Positions 28,154-36,914 of a DNA stretch of 64,000 bases are shown in pieces. A program made the position numbers and the translations under genes. Position 1 is the stretch's first letter, and every line of letters starts with the position of its first letter. The notes beneath the pieces were generated by a model, which was not told where the DNA came from, searched no databases, and was given only the letters and a program-made list of their open reading frames with translations. This DNA is from Plantibacter sp. Leaf314 (GTDB lineage Bacteria > Actinomycetota > Actinomycetes > Actinomycetales > Microbacteriaceae). The stretch is taken from assembly GCF_001423185.1 (NCBI RefSeq), contig NZ_LMOB01000001.1:1283882-1347881 (forward strand), read 5' to 3'.

Positions 28154-28662
28154 CCCGTGCCTCCCAACGCAGCGGGGAGGGTCGGCACCTCGCCTGGCCA
28201 GGATCCGTACCGGGCGTCGAGGTCGGAGCTGGACAGCTCCACGGAATCACCGCCGGCGTACTGCTCGGACGCGATGTCCAGCGTCGCGAGGATCGCGATC
28301 GTCGACTCGACGGTCTGCCCGGGGGCGTCAAACGCGAACCGCACGAACCGACCGCGGTCGAGCTCGTCCTGCGAGGCGAGCTGCGCGAGGGAGTAGTCCA
28401 CCAGGGCGCCGGGGTCGCCGGTGAACGCGTCGGTGGCCGAGAGCGTCGCGGTGACGTAGGCCGTCGTGCCGTCCCAGGCGCGGGCGGCACGGAAGTCGGC
28501 GCCGGGGACCTCCGCGACCGCTTCCTCGACGGCCGCCAGGGGCCGCTCAGGGCTGCGGGTCGGGTTCCGCTGCGCCGTCGGTGCTCCGGTCCCGCAAGCG
28601 GTGAGGAGCCCCAACAGCACGACCGACACGGCCCCGGATCGGACGATGGTACTGATGCGCAT
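28150..28662 (-). CDS. Putative lipoprotein of the T7SS/kinase locus
   Basis: A 170-residue protein with a signal peptide ending in the lipobox LLTAC, then a small exported domain with no recognised fold. The start ATG at 28660-28662 has GAGG six bases upstream; a GTG four codons further up is possible. It sits between the hydrolase-like gene and the PP2C gene and is probably in the same transcript. The function is unknown. Confidence 0.75.
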   Translation of the reverse strand: MRISTIVRSGAVSVVLLGLLTACGTGAPTAQRNPTRSPERPLAAVEEAVAEVPGADFRAARAWDGTTAYVTATLSATDAFTGDPGALVDYSLAQLASQDELDRGRFVRFAFDAPGQTVESTIAILATLDIASEQYAGGDSVELSSSDLDARYGSWPGEVPTLPAALGGTG

Positions 28663-28722
28663 GGAGGGCCTCACGGTCGGAACGGGCTGCGGAGGGGCGA
28701 CCCGGTGGCAGGCCGCATTCGA

Positions 28723-30372
28723 TCATCTCCGCGTAGGACTGTAGTCGGTCACCTGTTGATCACCGCTGAAGAAGCCACTCGCCGAGTCCAGGTACGACTC
28801 GACGCTCGGGTCTCCCGACGACGTCGTCTGATCCGCCATGATCTCGTACCGCTGTGCATTGTGGGCACCCGCGATCCCTGGATCCTGCTGTTCCGGATTC
28901 ACGCCGCCGAGTCTCGGTGCATCACCCTGCACGGTCGTCCAGTTCGCCGAATCCGGGTTCCCCTGCCCGTCGAGACGCGCGACGGGGTCCTCGTTGAACT
29001 CCATCGAGAGGACCTGCACGTCGTCGGGGATGTCGAACCGGGCGATCGGTGAACCCGCGGTGACGACGTGGGTGACGTTGTACCCGAGATCAGGATCCGA
29101 GGCCAACAGCCCGGCCGTGATCCCGCCGAGACTGAAGCCCTCGAGCATCACCGGGTCCGTCGGCGAGATGCCGGCCGCAGCCATCGCGTCCTTCACCGCC
29201 TGACTGAGCGCGGTCTGTCCGCCCTGCATGGCCGCGATGTCCGAGGTGAGGTCGTTCGAGATCGCTCCGCCGTGCGGGTCCCAGACCTGCGTGCTCGGGA
29301 TCTGCACGATCCAGCTCGGCGGCGGTCCGGCCGACTGGATCACGCGGATGTTGCTGAGCTCTTCCTCACCCTGGTCGATGTCGGCCGAGCCCTGCATGAG
29401 GTCACCGAGGTCGGTGACCGTCCGGTCCCGAGGCACGGCAAGCGGCTGCGTCGGGTTGTCCGGGTCCATGGCGAGGCCGCCCTGGCCGTCCTCGAAGAGT
29501 CCGAACCGGCCGCCACCACCGGCGATGGCCGCGATCGCCTGTTCATACGTGAGCGGCGGCCAGCCCTGGCCGGTGAGGACCGACATGAGCCCGTTGAAGC
29601 CGGGGACCAGGCCGGGGAGGAACGTGAGGCCGGCCAGGAGACCCGGGGCACCGTCGGTGAGGATGTCCGCGATCCAGGCGTTCTCGCCCAACCACTCGTT
29701 GGCGGCCTGAGCCGCGACCGGGGCGAGGTCCTGCAGCCTCGACAGCGCGTCGGCGTAGGTCGCCGCCGTCCGGTCGACGACCTCCTGCGGCGAGTAGGCG
29801 GAGACCGAGTTGGTCGCGAACGCTGCGGCGACTCCGGCGGGCGACAGCAACAACCAGGGGTTGTCGCCGATCTGATCCAGCGTCTGCTGGGCGCCCTCCA
29901 CCAGCGAGTCGACCCCCTCGACGACGACGTTCACACCGGCGACGGTGAGCATCCACGCCCCACCGACCACCACCACGCCCGCCGCGATGACGAGGCCCAC
30001 CGGCACCGCCAGGACGCCGATCACGAAGGCGACACCGTTGTGCAGCGCGACCGTCGCCGCGGCGATCATCTGGTCGGCCGTCTCGTACGCGACCACGGCG
30101 CCCTCGAGGAAGACGGCAGAGACGCCGGTCTCGGTCGCGACGAGCAGCAGGGAACCGGAGGCCAGCACGATGGCGCCCTCCGCCGCCGCCCCGGTCATCG
30201 GGGACAGCAGCATCGACTCGAGCAGATCGCCGTCGACGGCCTTCGCGGCGGCCGTCCCGGAGCGGCCGATGAGCTCGTTCGAGAGCGTGGCGAGTTGCTG
30301 GGCCTGCAGACGCATGTCGTCGAGCTTCGCGCCGACGCCGCCTGTGCCTCCGGAGACCGTGATGTCGCTCAT
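28723..30372 (-). CDS. Putative T7SS-associated alpha/beta-hydrolase (lipase-like)
   Basis: 549 residues. The N-terminal 70 residues are helical and resemble the head of a WXG-type substrate. Next come strongly hydrophobic segments (about 70-155) and a C-terminal alpha/beta-hydrolase-like region with GFSLGG (nucleophile Ser414), a possible Asp462 in NEDPV and His504 in GAHNAQ. The substrate is unknown. The start MSDITVSGG overlaps the stop of the EspG-like gene by 4 bp, which supports co-translation. It may be exported by the neighbouring secretion system, or could act on membrane lipids; both are inference. Confidence 0.7.
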   Translation of the reverse strand: MSDITVSGGTGGVGAKLDDMRLQAQQLATLSNELIGRSGTAAAKAVDGDLLESMLLSPMTGAAAEGAIVLASGSLLLVATETGVSAVFLEGAVVAYETADQMIAAATVALHNGVAFVIGVLAVPVGLVIAAGVVVVGGAWMLTVAGVNVVVEGVDSLVEGAQQTLDQIGDNPWLLLSPAGVAAAFATNSVSAYSPQEVVDRTAATYADALSRLQDLAPVAAQAANEWLGENAWIADILTDGAPGLLAGLTFLPGLVPGFNGLMSVLTGQGWPPLTYEQAIAAIAGGGGRFGLFEDGQGGLAMDPDNPTQPLAVPRDRTVTDLGDLMQGSADIDQGEEELSNIRVIQSAGPPPSWIVQIPSTQVWDPHGGAISNDLTSDIAAMQGGQTALSQAVKDAMAAAGISPTDPVMLEGFSLGGITAGLLASDPDLGYNVTHVVTAGSPIARFDIPDDVQVLSMEFNEDPVARLDGQGNPDSANWTTVQGDAPRLGGVNPEQQDPGIAGAHNAQRYEIMADQTTSSGDPSVESYLDSASGFFSGDQQVTDYSPTRR

Positions 30373-31313
30373 GCCCGTGCTCCCTGGATCTGGGCCGCGA
30401 TGGTGAGCACCTCGGCGACGATGTCCGCGCGCCGAACCGCCCGGAGCGAGACCCGGCTCGCCTCGGCGACGGCGGTCGGATCCGTGCGCGACGGATCGAT
30501 GTCCGGGGTGTCGACCGTCACGGCCACCCACCCGTCGGAGCTCCGGAGCCAGGTGTCCGTCCACCGGCGTGCTGGACTTCCGAGCCGGGACAGCGCGTCG
30601 AGCCGGAACCCACCGTCGATGCGCTTGGCGAGTCCACCGAGGAGGGACGCGGCCTGCGGACTGTGGAGCTGCTCGACGACCGCGCCGACGACATCGGGTC
30701 GGTCCTGGCGGAGGGCGAGCACGAGCGCCTCGGCATCGGCGAGCGGGAGGACGACGACGTCCGTCGAGCGGCCTCGGGAGTCGGGGACGTCGTGCAGCGC
30801 GGAGAGTGGTCGGAGGAGTTGCTGTGCCAACCCGGCCGTGTCGAAGGCGCGGATCTCGATCGCGTCCTCATCGCGTGCGGCCGTGCCGTGCTCCGCGAGC
30901 GAGGCATCCGAGTGATCGACCCGCTGCGTCCGCAACAACGCCAGGGCATGCGCGCCGATCACGGAGACGGACTGGATCGCCGTCCGGTCCAAGGTCCAGC
31001 ACGACGAGTCGACGGCCGCCGTCGCGAACTGGGGCATCGACAGGAAGGCGGCGAAATCGGGATCGACGTCGGCCGTGAGGTCGTCTGGAACGCCGCCGTC
31101 GCCGTGGGCGAGGAGTCGTCGCTCTCGGAGTCGGGCGACGGCTCGCAGCTCGCGCTCGCGGATCTCGTCTGGTGACACCTCGGAGCCCCACTCGGTGTGG
31201 AAGGCGTGGGGCAGCACGAGGTGCGGGGTCCGGTGCTCGAGCACGTGCAGCTCGTCGGCGGACAGGAGGAACGCGGCGGCGGCGGGAGCCGGCCGGGTGC
31301 GCGTGGTGGTCAT
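30369..31313 (-). CDS. EspG-like T7SS chaperone candidate
   Basis: A 314-residue soluble protein. The layout (FLLSADELHVLEHRTP near the N-terminus, RELRAVARLRERRLL, then DVDPDFAAFLSMPQFA and a C-terminal DTWLRSSDGWVAVTV) resembles the EspG family, which binds T7SS substrates in the cytosol. The similarity is by pattern only. The start ATG shares one base with the stop of the WXG-like gene upstream. The position between a WXG-like gene and the hydrolase-like gene fits a chaperone role. Confidence 0.6.
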   Translation of the reverse strand: MTTTRTRPAPAAAAFLLSADELHVLEHRTPHLVLPHAFHTEWGSEVSPDEIRERELRAVARLRERRLLAHGDGGVPDDLTADVDPDFAAFLSMPQFATAAVDSSCWTLDRTAIQSVSVIGAHALALLRTQRVDHSDASLAEHGTAARDEDAIEIRAFDTAGLAQQLLRPLSALHDVPDSRGRSTDVVVLPLADAEALVLALRQDRPDVVGAVVEQLHSPQAASLLGGLAKRIDGGFRLDALSRLGSPARRWTDTWLRSSDGWVAVTVDTPDIDPSRTDPTAVAEASRVSLRAVRRADIVAEVLTIAAQIQGARA

Positions 31314-31807
31314 CAGGGGGTCCATCCTCGGCTGCGGTAGAGGTCGGCGAGATCGAGCCAGCCGCGATCGCCGGGGCTGGGGAGCGACGGGGTGGAGGCG
31401 ACGATGTCCTTCGCCTGGTGGACGAGGAAGTCCGGGACCTCCTGGCCGAAGAACTCGAACACCTTCGCGGCCCCGTCCTTCACGGTCTCGACGGCGCCGG
31501 AGACGAGGTTCACCGCGTCGTTCCAGCGGTCGCCCACCCAGCGGGCGGCGTCCTCGATCATCTGCTTCACGTGGTCGACCGCGGTCGCGTGCTCGTCGAG
31601 CTTCGTCGCGGCGTCGTCGAGTTGCGTCGCGGAGGTCTCGAGCGACACCGCCCGGGTGCCGAGCTGCTCGACGAAGGTGTCCGCGGCTGTCGAGGTCCAC
31701 GAGAGCTCGGCTGCGGATCGCAGCTCGCCCGCCCTGCCTCGGACCTCGGTCGCGAGGGCCCGGAGCTCGGTCGCCCGGAGTCTGATCTGCTGGGTGTCGC
31801 CGTACAC
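31313..31807 (-). CDS. WXG100-like small protein with C-terminal extension
   Basis: 164 residues. The first about 90 form a predicted helical hairpin with the turn ELSWTSTAADTF (WTS in place of WXG, Trp37). A C-terminal tail of about 70 residues contains WVGDRWNDAVNLVSG and aromatic residues. The start is GTG at 31805-31807, preceded by GAGGAG six bases upstream. It lies 103 bp after the esx-like gene, beyond a strong hairpin, and is coupled to the EspG-like gene. Confidence 0.75.
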   Translation of the reverse strand: MYGDTQQIRLRATELRALATEVRGRAGELRSAAELSWTSTAADTFVEQLGTRAVSLETSATQLDDAATKLDEHATAVDHVKQMIEDAARWVGDRWNDAVNLVSGAVETVKDGAAKVFEFFGQEVPDFLVHQAKDIVASTPSLPSPGDRGWLDLADLYRSRGWTP

Positions 31808-31852
31808 GGCTCGCTCCTCGTCGGTTCGTCGGTTCAAGGCTCGACAACGACC

Positions 31853-31888
31853 GCGCGCCCTCACCGACGAGGTGTCGGGAGGGCGCGC
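31853..31888 (-). terminator. Hairpin after the esx-like gene
   Basis: A long stem: 10 perfect bp (31853-31862 with 31879-31888), a one-base bulge, then five more bp (CCGAC/GTCGG) and a 5-nt loop. It begins 22 bp after the esx-like stop. It probably gives a short abundant esx mRNA while letting some transcription pass to downstream genes. Confidence 0.65.
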
Positions 31889-31910
31889 AGAGCGAAGCCG
31901 ACGGTGGTGA

Positions 31911-32207
31911 CTACTGGCCGGCGCCGGCGGCGAGCGCCGCGTCGGTCTGCTCGAGCGTGGTCACAGCGTTGTTGAGGTAGCCCGACAGCTTGTCGAGGTG
32001 CTGGATGGTGACCGTCGCGCTCTGCGTGAAGGCCGTGTAGGTCTCGTTGAAGGTGCCGGACGCGGTGTCGGTCTGGAACCCGGAGGACACGAGGTTGTTG
32101 ATGAGGGTCTGCAGGCGGTTGAGCGTCGTCTCGACCTCGCCCTTGCCCGTCGTCAGGTTGACGGCGGCCTGCTTGATCTCGCTGTAGTTGACGTTGATGT
32201 TGGCCAT
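31911..32207 (-). CDS. WXG100-family (EsxA-like) secreted protein
   Basis: 98 residues, the normal size for ESAT-6-like proteins, starting MANINVNYSEIKQAAVNL. The sequence predicts two helices joined by a turn at SSGFQTDTASGTF. The Trp-x-Gly is replaced by Phe44-Gln-Thr. AGGAG lies eight bases before the ATG. It is the first gene after a palindrome-type promoter and directly follows the EccC-type ATPase gene, which supports its role as the main small substrate. Confidence 0.85.
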   Translation of the reverse strand: MANINVNYSEIKQAAVNLTTGKGEVETTLNRLQTLINNLVSSGFQTDTASGTFNETYTAFTQSATVTIQHLDKLSGYLNNAVTTLEQTDAALAAGAGQ

Positions 32208-32255
32208 GTCTCTTGCTCCTTCGTTGTGGTCACCGGCACCGTCGGTGCCTTCATC

Positions 32256-32302
32256 ATGTAACCACAACGCCTGTCGGGAACACATGGGGAGCACTCCCCA
32301 TG
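32256..32302 (-). promoter_or_regulatory. Palindrome-type T7SS promoter, site B (esx)
   Basis: A palindrome with 9-bp arms and a 2-nt centre (32283-32302; CATGGGGAG/CTCCCCATG). On the minus strand CTCCCCAT is followed by 22 nt and TTACAT (-10-like, 32256-32261). The UTR would be about 42 nt before the esx-like start. The -10 is weak, which fits an activator-dependent promoter with a palindrome centred near -43. Confidence 0.65.
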
Positions 32303-32328
32303 CCCTCCCCGCCGGTGTCTGTCGGCCC

Positions 32329-35300
32329 TCAAACGAGCGGGAACTCGGGGGCGATCGGCACCTGCACGCGTGACAGCGCACCACGGTTCGCGTACATCCC
32401 GCGCCCGGGCGGGAAGTCCTTGCGGGCGAGCCGCGGGAACGTGGTCCGGAGGACGAGGTCGCCCTCCATCTGCTCCGGTTGCAGGAGGATGCCGCGCCTG
32501 GCGCTCTTGATCTCGCCCATGAGTGGCCAGGACGACGACCAGCCGGACACCTCGTTCTCGGCGATCACCAGGTGGTCGCTGCGCTTGATGGCCTTGATCA
32601 GCTCGACGAGCGGCGGGTCGGCGATGCCGTTGAGGTAGTCGGAGATCGTCTCGATGACGACGACGGTGCGCGTGGTGACCGTCTCCGCCGCGATCGCCGC
32701 CGACAACGCCTTCGCCTGTTCGACGATCGTCTCCGGGGTGACGGCCGACTCGTCGAACCGCAGTTCGCGGAGCAGGTCCGAGCGCTTGGAACCGAAGTAG
32801 ACGAATCGGGTCGCCGGGTCGAAGCGGCGCATGGCACCGACGAGCGCCGCGACGGCGTTCGTGCGGCCACTCCCGGGCGGGCCACCGACGAGGAAGGCAC
32901 CGGAGGGGTCGAAGCCGAGCGGCGCGAGGTCGGCGTCGCCGATGCCGAGCGTCGGGCGGTCGCCGACGCGGTCGGGGAGCTCGCGTGCTTCGATCTCCTT
33001 CGGGAGCGCGCCGATCGGTGGCGCCGTGACCGTGGCGCCGGCCCTCGACATCGCCTCGGCGAGCTTGACGGTCGCGAGCGACTGCTCCGACAGCACCGGC
33101 GAGCCGCCCAGGATGGCCACCTGGACCTCGAGACCGTCGACGATCGCGCGTCCGGCGGGCGACTCCGGCCCGAGGACGTCCTTCGGCACGCCGAGGAGCT
33201 GGTACCCCGTCTCGTCCGCCAGCCGCAGCACCACGCGGCGTTGCACACCCGCGCTGATGTTCGTCGGCACGGACCCCGGCCGGTCGGCGGAGAACGCGAT
33301 GTTCACGCCGAGCTGGCGACCGTCGGTGATGAGCTGCTGGAACAGCGTGTACCAGGAGGACAGCCCGAGAGTCGTCTCGTACTCCTGCCGGAAGGACTGG
33401 AACCCGTCGACGAGCAGCAGGATCCGGCGCTCGTCGTTCCGGCCGGAGACCCGGCGGTAGTCGGTGATGGAGGACGCGTTCGCCTCCGCGTACCGGACGC
33501 TGCGGTCGTCGATGATCTCCTTGATGTGCCGGAGCAACCGGATGACCCGCTCCTGGTCGTCACCGGGGATGATCGAACCGACATGGGGCAGCGCCTCCAG
33601 CATGCGCAGGCTCCCCGCGCCGAAGTCGAGGCCGTACACCTCGACGGGCCCACCGCGCGGCGTGATGCCGGCTGCCGTCGCGAGGGTGCGCAGGACCGTG
33701 CTCTTGCCGGAACCACCGGTGCCGAAGACGGCGATGTGGCCGTCGACGTCCGGGCGGAAGTACACGGGTCGCTGCTCCTGCGAGTCGGGCAGGTCGGCGA
33801 CGCCGATGAGCAGTTCGGCGTCGGACCGCTGCCGGAGCTTGCTGAGGTCGTAGACGGGGGCCAGCTCGTCGAGCCATGGTCGCCGCGGCGCGGGGATCGA
33901 CGCGCGGTCGGCGGCGGCGATGATGCTGGCGACGAGGCGCTGCTGGTCGGTCGGGCCGAGGTCGCGTTCCTCCTCGGCGTCCGCGGCTCGCGGCTCCTCC
34001 CAGCGGGTGTCGCCACCGAACCGCAGTTCGCGGACCTCGATGTCGGAGCGTTCGGGTTCGTCGCTCGTCCACCCGCCGGCGTACCCGGACTGGAAGATGC
34101 TCAGGCGCCCTGGCCCGGTCTTCGCGATGCCGCGGCCGGGCACGCCGGGGTCGAAGTGCGCCGCGTCCTTGACGCCGACGACGTCCTGGCTGTCCGACTC
34201 GTCGGCCATGCGGAGGGCGACCCGGAGGTTGGTGTTGGCGCGCAGGTTGTCCTTGATGACACCGGCCGGGCGTTGCGTGGCCATGATGAGGTGGATGCCG
34301 AGGGACCGACCGCGCTGGGCGATGTCGACGACGCCGTCGACGAACTCCGGGACCTCGCCGACGAGCGCCGCGAACTCGTCGATGACGAGGACGAGAGCGG
34401 GCGGCGAGTCCGGGTCGCCGCGCTTCTCGAGCTCCAACAGGTCTTTGGCCTTCTTCCGGTTGAGCAAGTGCTCGCGGAAGTGCAGCTCGGCGCGGAGGCT
34501 CGTCAGGGCACGGCGGACGAGGTGGGGGCTGAGGTCGGTGACGAGGCCGACGCAGTGCGGGAGGGTCACGCAGTCGGCGAAGGCCGAACCGCCCTTGTAG
34601 TCGACGAAGAGGAACGAGACGCGGTCGGGGCTGTACTCCGCCGCCATCCCGAGGACCCAGGCCTGCAGGAACTCGCTCTTCCCGGCACCCGTCGTCCCAC
34701 CGACGAGCGCGTGCGGGCCTTGCGAGCGGAGGTCGAGGTGCATGGCATCGACACCGCCGGAGCCCACGGTCGCGCGGAGTTGGCCGGCCCGGCGGGGCTT
34801 CGGCGGAAGCCCGGGGGTGCGGTCGTGGATCGAGGAGTTCTGCCGCCAGCGGTCGACCACGGCGTCGCTCGACGTCGTCAGCTCCGAACCGAGCAGCGTC
34901 ACCATCGAGACCGAACGCGGGAGGTCGCTCGAGTCCTCGACGAGGGCGCCCGCGTCGATCACCGAGGCCATGCGCCGGGCGTAGTCGAGCGCCGTCACGG
35001 GGTCGATGAACTCCGGACGGGCGTCGTCGACCGAGTACCCGAGTCGGACCATGCCGACGGTCGCGGGTGCGTCGACGCCTGCTCCGGCTTCGGGGACCCG
35101 CAGGAAGGTGCGGCAGGCGGCCGGCAGGGAGACGACCTCGTCGGCGATCCAGATGGGGAAGACGCCGGCGTCCGCGGCGATCTCCGCCAGCTGGACGAGC
35201 CGCGCGCGGTCGACGCCGACGTCGTCGGAGATGAGGAGCACGATCGCGGGGATCGGCGACTTCGTGCCGGTGTCGTTCGAGCTCTTCGTGCCGATGTCGG

Positions 35301-36849
35301 CACCGCGTTCCTGCGCCGCCTGCTTCTCGGAGATGGCACCACGGCGCGCGTCCCCCGCCCTGGCCGCCTGGAGCCGGGTCTGGACGAGTTCCTCGATGGC
35401 CGCCAGCAGTTGGTTACCGCTCGACACACTGTCGGCGAGGTGTCCGACGTCGAGCGGGCTGTTCGACGAGGAGGCGTGCGGCAGCCACTTCACCCACGAC
35501 AGGGCGTTGGACCAGGCGGGCGACACGATGGCGGCGACGACGACCTCGGCCGGCGAGTGGAGCGCCGTCAGCTGCACGAGGATGCCGTTCACGGCGCCGC
35601 CGGCGGTCTGCGGCGACCCGGCGATACCGAGTGCGCCGGCGTCGTAGAGGTTGTCGATGATGGGGACGTCGGCGACCGTGGCGTACTCGTCCTTGAGCTT
35701 CTCGAGTCGCTCCTGGAACTCCGGCAGGAAGCTGTCGCGCGCCTTCGCCGACACCTCGTTCCGCGACGGCATGGTGCCGACGCCGAGCCGGAGGTTCAGG
35801 AAGGACCAGTGCTCCGGGCGGCGGGTCCACAGCAGCGGGCCGCGGGTGAGGGCGTGCTTCAGCGCCTCCGAGGTCGACGGCGCCTCGCGCATGCGGACGT
35901 CGTGCTCGATCTCCCGCTCCGCCGCGAGCTGCTTGCCGAGCGATTCGAGCCGCTCGTCGAAGATCTTGATCTGCTGCTTGAGCTTGCGCTTGTTCCGACC
36001 TCGGCCGGTGAAGTAGTTGCCGATGAGCATGAGCGGCGTCATGGCGATGAAGATGAGCGACAACGGGTTCTTCGTGAAGAAGTACATCGCACCACCGAGC
36101 AGCATCGGCGTGAGCATGCCGAGGAGCGGGAACGGCTGGTTCTCGCGCTCGGTCGGCGGCTCGGGGGCGGGGAACGTCTCCCCCGCGTACCGCTGCTCGA
36201 CCCGAGGGGAGCGGTTGAAGTAGACGGGCCCGGCCTTCGGGACGACACCGGCGCGACCGACGGTCCCGGCGAAGCCGATCTCGACCTCGGTGTCGCCGAT
36301 GAGCACGCGTTCCGGCTCGACCACCTTGAGCCGCGGGACGATGCCACCGTCGACGACGATGCCGTTCGCCGCGCCGAGGTCGACGAGTTCGATCTCGCCG
36401 CCGACTTCGAGGCGGGCATGCCGCTTGGACACGAGCGGGTCGTCGAGGACCACATCGCAGCTCGCCTCGCGTCCGATGGTCCAGCTTCCGGCCGGCAACG
36501 TGAACTCACGGCCGGCGTCGTCGCCCGACAGGACGCGGACGACGGCGACGGCGGGCGCCTGGCCCGTGCGCGCCGCGGAGTAGTAGACCCCGGCGTCGGC
36601 GAGTTCGATGACGGCACCGGAGCCCACCCAGGCCTCACCGATGGGTGCCTCGGGCGGGAGCGGGAGCGTCTCGGTCGACCCCGGCAGACGGGCGTGCAAG
36701 GTGAAGTCGGCGTTGGCGGAGTCGGGCCCCTGCGGATCGACGCGCGCGATCGTCGATGCGACCTCGGCGATGCTCGCCGCCGCATCGGTGGTCACGACGA
36801 TGTCGGCGGACGAACCCGACGGCCTGGTCAACGTCAGCTTGATGCGCAT
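32329..36849 (-). CDS. eccC: EccC-type T7SS ATPase with N-terminal ubiquitin-like and FHA domains
   Basis: The 1506-residue motor ATPase of the secretion system. Order: a ubiquitin-like region (1 to about 90, MRIKLTLTRPSGS), an FHA domain (about 115-195; TIGREASCD, SKRHARLE), two membrane helices (about 240-285), then three FtsK/SpoIIIE ATPase domains. Walker A motifs are GGTTGAGKS (Lys724), GTGGSGKS (Lys1049) and GGPPGSGRT, where the third has Arg1329 instead of Lys. The start ATG has AAGGGGA six bases upstream. It reads into the palindrome promoter of the esx-like gene. FHA-FtsK fusions are typical of non-mycobacterial systems (family knowledge). Confidence 0.93.
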   Translation of the reverse strand: MRIKLTLTRPSGSSADIVVTTDAAASIAEVASTIARVDPQGPDSANADFTLHARLPGSTETLPLPPEAPIGEAWVGSGAVIELADAGVYYSAARTGQAPAVAVVRVLSGDDAGREFTLPAGSWTIGREASCDVVLDDPLVSKRHARLEVGGEIELVDLGAANGIVVDGGIVPRLKVVEPERVLIGDTEVEIGFAGTVGRAGVVPKAGPVYFNRSPRVEQRYAGETFPAPEPPTERENQPFPLLGMLTPMLLGGAMYFFTKNPLSLIFIAMTPLMLIGNYFTGRGRNKRKLKQQIKIFDERLESLGKQLAAEREIEHDVRMREAPSTSEALKHALTRGPLLWTRRPEHWSFLNLRLGVGTMPSRNEVSAKARDSFLPEFQERLEKLKDEYATVADVPIIDNLYDAGALGIAGSPQTAGGAVNGILVQLTALHSPAEVVVAAIVSPAWSNALSWVKWLPHASSSNSPLDVGHLADSVSSGNQLLAAIEELVQTRLQAARAGDARRGAISEKQAAQERGADIGTKSSNDTGTKSPIPAIVLLISDDVGVDRARLVQLAEIAADAGVFPIWIADEVVSLPAACRTFLRVPEAGAGVDAPATVGMVRLGYSVDDARPEFIDPVTALDYARRMASVIDAGALVEDSSDLPRSVSMVTLLGSELTTSSDAVVDRWRQNSSIHDRTPGLPPKPRRAGQLRATVGSGGVDAMHLDLRSQGPHALVGGTTGAGKSEFLQAWVLGMAAEYSPDRVSFLFVDYKGGSAFADCVTLPHCVGLVTDLSPHLVRRALTSLRAELHFREHLLNRKKAKDLLELEKRGDPDSPPALVLVIDEFAALVGEVPEFVDGVVDIAQRGRSLGIHLIMATQRPAGVIKDNLRANTNLRVALRMADESDSQDVVGVKDAAHFDPGVPGRGIAKTGPGRLSIFQSGYAGGWTSDEPERSDIEVRELRFGGDTRWEEPRAADAEEERDLGPTDQQRLVASIIAAADRASIPAPRRPWLDELAPVYDLSKLRQRSDAELLIGVADLPDSQEQRPVYFRPDVDGHIAVFGTGGSGKSTVLRTLATAAGITPRGGPVEVYGLDFGAGSLRMLEALPHVGSIIPGDDQERVIRLLRHIKEIIDDRSVRYAEANASSITDYRRVSGRNDERRILLLVDGFQSFRQEYETTLGLSSWYTLFQQLITDGRQLGVNIAFSADRPGSVPTNISAGVQRRVVLRLADETGYQLLGVPKDVLGPESPAGRAIVDGLEVQVAILGGSPVLSEQSLATVKLAEAMSRAGATVTAPPIGALPKEIEARELPDRVGDRPTLGIGDADLAPLGFDPSGAFLVGGPPGSGRTNAVAALVGAMRRFDPATRFVYFGSKRSDLLRELRFDESAVTPETIVEQAKALSAAIAAETVTTRTVVVIETISDYLNGIADPPLVELIKAIKRSDHLVIAENEVSGWSSSWPLMGEIKSARRGILLQPEQMEGDLVLRTTFPRLARKDFPPGRGMYANRGALSRVQVPIAPEFPLV

Positions 36850-36914
36850 GCAGGGTCCCCTTGGAGGTGCGGGCCGTTGGACACGGCCTCGATCAGCCTA
36901 GCGACGGGTGTCGG

